A DNA stretch of 10,930 nucleotides from the NCBI GenBank assembly GCA_023386515.1, contig JAEWJQ010000173.1, positions 1-10,930 of the forward strand, written 5' to 3'. The notes below the pieces were generated by a model. The model did not search any database and was not told the DNA's origin. It saw nothing but the letters and a program-made list of their open reading frames with translations. The stretch comes from Pseudomonadota bacterium (GTDB lineage: Bacteria; Pseudomonadota; Alphaproteobacteria; Sphingomonadales; Sphingomonadaceae). The position numbers and the translations under genes are program-made. Each line of letters opens with the position of its first letter. The stretch's first letter is position 1. Below, one piece after another: positions 7,704 through 10,930 of the stretch.

Positions 7704-7756
7704 TGTCAGGCCGGCCCGTTTCGCCGCGCCGCCGCCTGGGCCAGAGGTCGCGCTGA
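7703..7756 (+). CDS. Possible 17-residue bridging ORF between nagZ and scpA
   Basis: An ATG overlapping the nagZ stop (TGATG) opens a frame for a 17-residue, Arg-rich peptide (MSGRPVSPRRRLGQRSR). Its TGA stop overlaps the scpA ATG, again as TGATG. It therefore fills the 52-bp gap exactly and could pass ribosomes from nagZ to scpA. It has no domain, and the composition is what random GC-rich sequence would give, so it may be chance. scpA has only a weak AGAGG (7743-7747) of its own, which makes coupling more plausible. Confidence 0.3.
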   Translation: MSGRPVSPRRRLGQRSR

Positions 7757-8487
7757 TGGCGGAGCCCGAGCAGCTGACGCTCGATCTCGACGGCTGGGAG
7801 GGGCCGCTGGACCTGCTGCTGTCGCTGGCGCGGGCGCAGAAGGTCGATCTGCGTGCGATCTCGATCCTGGCGCTGGTCGAGCAATATTTGCGCTTCGTCG
7901 AGCGTGCCAAGGTGCTGCGGCTGGAGCTGGCCGCCGACTATCTCGTGATGGCGGCCTGGCTGGCCTATCTCAAGTCAGCGCTGCTGCTGCCGCGCGACCC
8001 GGCGGCGGCGGAGGAGGATCCCGAAATCCTCGCGCTGCGCCTGCAACACCGGCTGGAGCGGCTGCAGGCGATGCGCGAGGCCGGCGCGCGGCTGATGGCG
8101 CGTGATCGACTGGGCCGCGACGTCTTCGCGCGCGGCGCGCCGGAGGGGATCCGTACCGTCCGTCACGCCCGCTGGCAGGCGGAATTGTACGACGTCATCG
8201 CGGCTTACGGGCGGATCAGTGCGCGCAACCGGCCGGTGATGCATGTCGTCGCCGATCGCGAGGTGATGACGCTGGAGGCGGCGCTGGCGCGCATCGGTGC
8301 GCTCCTCGGCACACGGCTCGACTGGTCGACGCTGGAAAGCTTCCTGCCCGACGGCAGTGAGCGGCTGCGCAAGTCGGCGCTCGCCTCGTCCTTCCTCGCC
8401 GCGCTCGAACTCGCCAAACAGGGCAGGGTGATGCTGCGCCAGCAGGCCCCGTTCGCGCCGCTTTTCCTCAAGGCGGCCGAAGCATGA
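7756..8487 (+). CDS. scpA: Segregation and condensation protein A
   Basis: A 243-residue kleisin subunit of the SMC-ScpAB condensin, which acts on the nucleoid to compact and separate chromosomes. The N-terminal domain has the family signature (WEGPLDLLLSLARAQKVDL, then SILALVEQYLRF, about residues 14-49), which contacts the SMC neck. A helical middle with YLVMAAWLAYLKSALLLP follows, then a charged linker, and a C-terminal winged helix (about 170-243, with SFLAALELAKQG) that should bind the SMC head. Length is normal for alphaproteobacteria. ATG 7756 is preceded by a weak AGAGG eight bases upstream and overlaps the stop of a possible mini-ORF. The stop overlaps the scpB start as ATGA, so the two partners are likely made in a coupled way. 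The smc gene itself is not in the window. Confidence 0.96.
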   Translation: MAEPEQLTLDLDGWEGPLDLLLSLARAQKVDLRAISILALVEQYLRFVERAKVLRLELAADYLVMAAWLAYLKSALLLPRDPAAAEEDPEILALRLQHRLERLQAMREAGARLMARDRLGRDVFARGAPEGIRTVRHARWQAELYDVIAAYGRISARNRPVMHVVADREVMTLEAALARIGALLGTRLDWSTLESFLPDGSERLRKSALASSFLAALELAKQGRVMLRQQAPFAPLFLKAAEA

Positions 8488-9062
8488 CCCCGCCCGACGA
8501 TATTGTACGGGCGGTCGAGGCGCTGCTGTTCGCCGCGGCCGAGCCGCTGTCGCTCGATTCGATCCGCGCCTATGTCGGCGGCGACGTCCGTGCGGCGTTG
8601 GCCCGGCTGGAGGCGGACTATGCCGGCCGCGGCGTCACTTTGGTGCAGCGGGGCGAGCGCTGGCATTTCCAGACCGCGCCCGATCTGGCGCATCTGCTCC
8701 GCCGCGACCGCGACGAGCCGCGCCGCCTGTCGCGCGCCGGGGTCGAGACGCTGGCGATCATCGCCTATCACGAGCCCGTCACCCGCGCCGAGATCGAGGC
8801 GATCCGCGGCGTGCAGATCTCCAAGGGAACGCTGGACGTGCTGATGGAGGCGGGCTGGGTGCGACCTTCAGGGCGGCGCGAGGTGCCCGGCCGGCCGCTG
8901 ATGTATGCGACGACGCCGGCGTTCCTGGCGCATTTCGGACTCGCCAGCCGCCGCGACCTGCCGGGGCTCGAGGATCTGCGCGCGGCGGGGCTGCTCGATC
9001 CCGTCGACCTGACGCAGGACGACACCGCTTTGGCGGTGGAAAAGGACGCCGACACCGACTAG
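8484..9062 (+). CDS. scpB: Segregation and condensation protein B
   Basis: A 192-residue partner of ScpA in the SMC condensin; it dimerises and clasps the central part of ScpA. It consists of two winged-helix domains: the first (about residues 1-80) has VEALLFAAAEPLSL and WHFQTAPDLAHLL, the second (about 85-170) has SRAGVETLAIIAYHEPVTRAEIEAIRG, then GWVRPSGRREVPGRP and TTPAFLAHFGL, all classic ScpB stretches. The acidic tail (last 15 residues) is typical and probably disordered. The ATG lies within the scpA stop (ATGA, 4-bp overlap). tatA follows 28 bp after the stop with its own good RBS, so the cluster may continue as one transcript. Confidence 0.96.
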   Translation: MTPPDDIVRAVEALLFAAAEPLSLDSIRAYVGGDVRAALARLEADYAGRGVTLVQRGERWHFQTAPDLAHLLRRDRDEPRRLSRAGVETLAIIAYHEPVTRAEIEAIRGVQISKGTLDVLMEAGWVRPSGRREVPGRPLMYATTPAFLAHFGLASRRDLPGLEDLRAAGLLDPVDLTQDDTALAVEKDADTD

Positions 9063-9090
9063 ATGCAGAGATAGTTTCAGGAGACATGCC

Positions 9091-9327
9091 ATGGGCAGCT
9101 TTAGCCCGATCCATCTGCTCGTCCTCGCCGTCGTCGCCATTCTGCTGCTCGGCGGCGGGCGTTTCTCCAATCTGATGGGTGACGTCGCCAAGGGCGTGAA
9201 GAATTTCAAGAAGGGCATGGCCGAGGAGGACGAGGCACCGAACAAGCCGGCGCCGCGCATCGAAGCGAAGAAGTCGGCCGAGCCCGCCTTCGACCGCGAC
9301 GGCGAGCGCGTCCGCGACGACCGCTGA
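9091..9327 (+). CDS. tatA: Twin-arginine translocase subunit TatA
   Basis: A 78-residue pore-forming subunit of the Tat system, which moves folded proteins across the inner membrane. Residues 6-21 are the short transmembrane helix, followed by a hinge and an amphipathic helix (LMGDVAKGVKNFKKGM, about 28-43), then a charged disordered tail. Against E. coli TatA it aligns without gaps: Gly21 and Phe39 of the amphipathic helix are kept, while the usual Phe20 of the LFG hinge is Leu here and position 8 is His instead of Gln. AGGAG at 9079-9083 lies seven bases before the ATG. tatB begins 33 bp later. The TatA identity rests on the short tail, the FKKGM motif, and separate TatB and TatC genes next door. 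Confidence 0.95.
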   Translation: MGSFSPIHLLVLAVVAILLLGGGRFSNLMGDVAKGVKNFKKGMAEEDEAPNKPAPRIEAKKSAEPAFDRDGERVRDDR

Positions 9328-9360
9328 TCGCCGTCGACGCCAGCCGCCGCTGACACGTCC

Positions 9361-9765
9361 ATGCTGGACATCGCACCGTCCGAATTTCTGCTCGTCGCCT
9401 TCGTCGCGCTGGTGGTGATCGGCCCGAAGGACCTGCCCAAGGCGATGCGCATCGTCGGCTATTGGGTCGGCAAGGCGCGCGGCGTCGCGCGCCAGTTCCG
9501 CCAGGGCTTCGACAATATGGTCCGTGAGGCGGAGCTGGAGGAAATGGAGAAGCGCTGGGCGGCCGAGAATGCGCGCATCATGGCGGAACATCCCGCCGCA
9601 CCGTCCGAGTCGTCCGCGACGGTCGAACATGACGCTGCGGAAGCCGTGCATGGCGAGGATCATCCGCCCGCGACGGTGGCACAGCCCGTGCTAATCGACG
9701 CGCCGAAGGTCGAGCCGGCACCCGCCGATCATCCTGCGCCCCCGCGAGAGGGGGCGAATTCGTGA
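9361..9765 (+). CDS. tatB: Twin-arginine translocase subunit TatB
   Basis: A 134-residue receptor subunit that binds twin-arginine signals together with TatC at the inner membrane. It starts MLDIAPSEFLLVA with the conserved Glu8 of the TatB membrane helix, then VIGPKDLPKAMR, the GPxxLP hinge typical of TatB rather than TatA, and a long amphipathic helix (about 22-75, rich in Arg and Glu). Residues 76-134 are Ala/Pro/Glu-rich and likely disordered. No clear Shine-Dalgarno precedes the ATG, but the N-terminus matches the family exactly. The stop overlaps the tatC start as GTGA, a 4-bp overlap suggesting coupled synthesis of the TatBC receptor. Confidence 0.95.
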   Translation: MLDIAPSEFLLVAFVALVVIGPKDLPKAMRIVGYWVGKARGVARQFRQGFDNMVREAELEEMEKRWAAENARIMAEHPAAPSESSATVEHDAAEAVHGEDHPPATVAQPVLIDAPKVEPAPADHPAPPREGANS

Positions 9766-10556
9766 GCGACGACGCCGTCATCGACGAAATCGACGCCAGC
9801 CGCGCACCATTGCTCGACCACCTTGTCGAGCTGCGTCGCCGGCTGCTCTATTGCATCGCCGCCGTCGCGGTCTGCTTTGGCGTGGCGATGTATTTCGCCA
9901 GCACCATCTTCGCCTTCCTGCTCCACCCGCTGTACAATGCCGGGCAGAAGGAGGTGATCTTCACCACCGTCTATGGCGGCTTCTTCACAGAGGTGAAGCT
10001 CGCTTTCTTCACCGCGATGATGCTGAGCTTTCCGGTGATCGCCAATCAGGCGTGGCGGTTCATCGCGCCGGGCCTGTATCGGCAGGAAAAGCGCGCGCTG
10101 CTGCCCTTCCTGCTCGCGACGCCGCTGCTGTTCATCGCCGGTGCGGCACTGGCCTATTACATCGCCGTGCCGATGGCGCTGCACTTCCTGCTCGGCTATT
10201 CCGGTATGGTCGGCGGCGTGAAACGTCAGGCGTTGCCCGACATCGCCGAATATCTGTCCTTCATCATGCAGTTCCTGTTCGGCTTCGGCATCGCCTTCCT
10301 GCTGCCGGTGCTGCTCATGCTGCTCGAACGGGCGGGGATCGTCACGCGCAAGCAGCTCGTCTCGGCGCGGCGCTACGCCATCGTTGGGGCTTTCGCGATC
10401 GCAGCGGTGTTGACGCCGCCCGACGTCGGATCGCAGCTGTTGCTCGCGATCCCGCTGTGCCTTCTGTACGAGATGGCGCTGGTCGGGATCTGGTTCACCG
10501 AACGCAAGCGCGCCAAGCTGGCGGCAGCGGAAGAGGCGGCTGCCGAGCAGGCGTGA
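9762..10556 (+). CDS. tatC: Twin-arginine translocase subunit TatC
   Basis: A 264-residue polytopic inner-membrane protein, the main receptor for twin-arginine signals. Conserved parts are HLVELRRRLL near residues 20-29, FFTEVKLAFF, WRFIAPGLYRQEKR (Glu109 matches the signal-binding Glu103 of E. coli TatC), EYLSFIMQF, and LTPPDVGSQLLLAIP before the last helices. Six membrane segments can be placed, as usual. In helix 4 the position of E. coli Glu170 is Leu180 here (GIAFLLPV). The start is GTG 9762, inside the tatB stop; it gives the normal N-terminal length. It is the last gene of the plus-strand block and faces a minus-strand lipoprotein gene, with a hairpin terminator between them. Confidence 0.97.
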   Translation: MSDDAVIDEIDASRAPLLDHLVELRRRLLYCIAAVAVCFGVAMYFASTIFAFLLHPLYNAGQKEVIFTTVYGGFFTEVKLAFFTAMMLSFPVIANQAWRFIAPGLYRQEKRALLPFLLATPLLFIAGAALAYYIAVPMALHFLLGYSGMVGGVKRQALPDIAEYLSFIMQFLFGFGIAFLLPVLLMLLERAGIVTRKQLVSARRYAIVGAFAIAAVLTPPDVGSQLLLAIPLCLLYEMALVGIWFTERKRAKLAAAEEAAAEQA

Positions 10557-10591
10557 CGCGGCCGTGGTCGCGCTGTCCTGCCCCGCCAACG

Positions 10592-10625
10592 AAAAAGCCC
10601 TCCGCCCGGACGGGGCGAAGGGCTT
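10592..10625 (-). terminator. Intrinsic terminator between tatC and the entericidin gene
   Basis: AAGCCCTCCGCCC (10595-10607) pairs with GGGCGAAGGGCTT (10613-10625) with a single C·A mismatch and a 5-base loop. Read on the minus strand the hairpin runs into TTTTT (complement of 10592-10596), the form of a rho-independent terminator for the lipoprotein gene that ends at 10647. On the plus strand the T-run is poor (CTTCCGTT), so it may end tatC transcripts less efficiently. Confidence 0.8.
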
Positions 10626-10646
10626 CCGTTCAGCCGGGTGAGGGGC

Positions 10647-10781
10647 TTACTTCGACTTGTCGGCCGTCTTGGCGACGGTGTTGCCGGCCGAGCTCACGTC
10701 CTTGCCAACGCCTTCGACCGTGTTGCATGCGCTGACCATCAGCGCACCAGCGATCACGGCGAGACCCAGAACCTTGCGCAT
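10647..10781 (-). CDS. Entericidin-like small lipoprotein
   Basis: A 44-residue lipoprotein of the entericidin EcnA/EcnB family. Residues 1-18 are the signal (MRKVLGLAVIAGALMVSA), the lipobox ends at Cys19, and the mature part is NTVEGVGKDVSSAGNTVAKTADKSK-like in layout, closely following E. coli EcnB (CNTxxGVGxD). Asn rather than Asp after the cysteine predicts sorting to the outer membrane. In E. coli the pair is described as a stress-induced antidote and toxin; here there is a single gene, and its role is not known. ATG 10781 is fixed by AGGAGG at 10788-10793, six bases upstream. A longer in-frame start near 10910 would bury the signal peptide and is rejected. Convergent with tatC, with a terminator just beyond its stop. 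Confidence 0.9.
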   Translation of the reverse strand: MRKVLGLAVIAGALMVSACNTVEGVGKDVSSAGNTVAKTADKSK

Positions 10782-10819
10782 CGAAAACCTCCTGAACGAT
10801 TGAAAAGCGGTGCGCCTCC

Positions 10820-10844
10820 AATGATCGGGGGACAGGATCGTTCC
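10820..10844 (-). promoter_or_regulatory. Candidate EcfG-type stress promoter for the entericidin gene
   Basis: On the minus strand GGAAC (10844-10840) is followed after 16 bases by CATT (10823-10820). The EcfG (general stress sigma factor) consensus of Alphaproteobacteria is GGAAC, 16-17 bases, CGTT, so one base differs. The position would place the RNA start some 30 bases before the ATG, leaving room for the AGGAGG. I saw no better sigma-70-type promoter in the same stretch. This is a short-motif prediction only. Confidence 0.5.
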
Positions 10845-10930
10845 GGATGCGCAATGCGTCGGCCGGCGGGATTTGCGCCGTGATGTTTCCAACGGGACAG
10901 GGCTGTTCAAACCGCTGGGGGCAATTCGCG

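Noticed and set aside
5985..7910. A 641-codon minus-strand open frame crossing the DUF3617-like gene, nagZ and the start of scpA
   Set aside because: It is striking by length, but it is opposite three supported genes, has low-complexity Arg/His/Gly composition and shows no recognisable domain.
9334..9803. The 14-mer TCGACGCCAGCCGC occurring at 9334-9347 and 9790-9803
   Set aside because: One copy lies in the tatA-tatB gap and one in the tatC coding start; in GC-rich DNA with preferred codons this is likely chance, with no flanking similarity.
1..10930. Search for CRISPR arrays, tRNA or rRNA genes, transposases, integrases, toxin-antitoxin or phage-defence genes
   Set aside because: No regular repeat-spacer pattern, no cloverleaf or rRNA-like stretch was recognised, and every supported gene has a housekeeping, envelope or unknown-function assignment.

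Overview
The window is GC-rich, densely coded DNA that looks like a chromosome of a sphingomonad (Sphingomonas or a close relative, Alphaproteobacteria). The reasons are the gene order argS – SPOR protein – nagZ – scpA – scpB – tatA – tatB – tatC, which I know as a conserved alphaproteobacterial block, the style of the protein sequences (ArgS, NagZ, TatC), a sphingomonad-type intergenic palindromic repeat, and a VVTG-type motif in a secreted protein. This assignment is inference from sequence recognition; no search was run.

Left part (1-3194): a small secreted protein of unknown function lies on the minus strand (23-328). It diverges across about 209 bp from a plus-strand pair, DUF1800 (538-2046) and DUF1501 (2052-3194), separated by 5 bp. 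The DUF1501 protein carries a clear twin-arginine signal; its DUF1800 partner has no signal peptide. No transposase, integrase or tRNA borders the pair.

Middle (3195-3369): an intergenic element made of several hairpins (about 3195-3320) follows directly on the DUF1501 stop and separates the pair from the conserved block.

Right part (3370-10556): argS, an inner-membrane SPOR-domain protein, a secreted DUF3617-like protein that looks like an extra gene in the block, nagZ (peptidoglycan recycling), scpA and scpB (the non-SMC subunits of the condensin that organises the chromosome), and tatA, tatB, tatC (the complete twin-arginine translocase). Many junctions are overlapping stop/start signals (argS/SPOR, scpA/scpB, tatB/tatC), which points to translational coupling. 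A 17-codon reading frame exactly bridges nagZ and scpA. The themes are cell-envelope remodelling, chromosome segregation and folded-protein export. The DUF1501 protein is a predicted client of the translocase encoded about 6 kb downstream.

End (10557-10930): a strong hairpin terminator lies between tatC and a convergent entericidin-like lipoprotein gene on the minus strand (10647-10781). That gene has a perfect Shine-Dalgarno and a candidate EcfG-type (general stress response) promoter upstream. From about 10845 to 10930 I see no gene.

I did not find a convincing new defence, mobile or CRISPR-like system. The most unusual points are the Tat-signal asymmetry of the DUF1800/DUF1501 pair, the secreted gene inserted in the conserved block, the strong hairpin in front of nagZ where no Shine-Dalgarno is visible, and the mini-ORF bridge.
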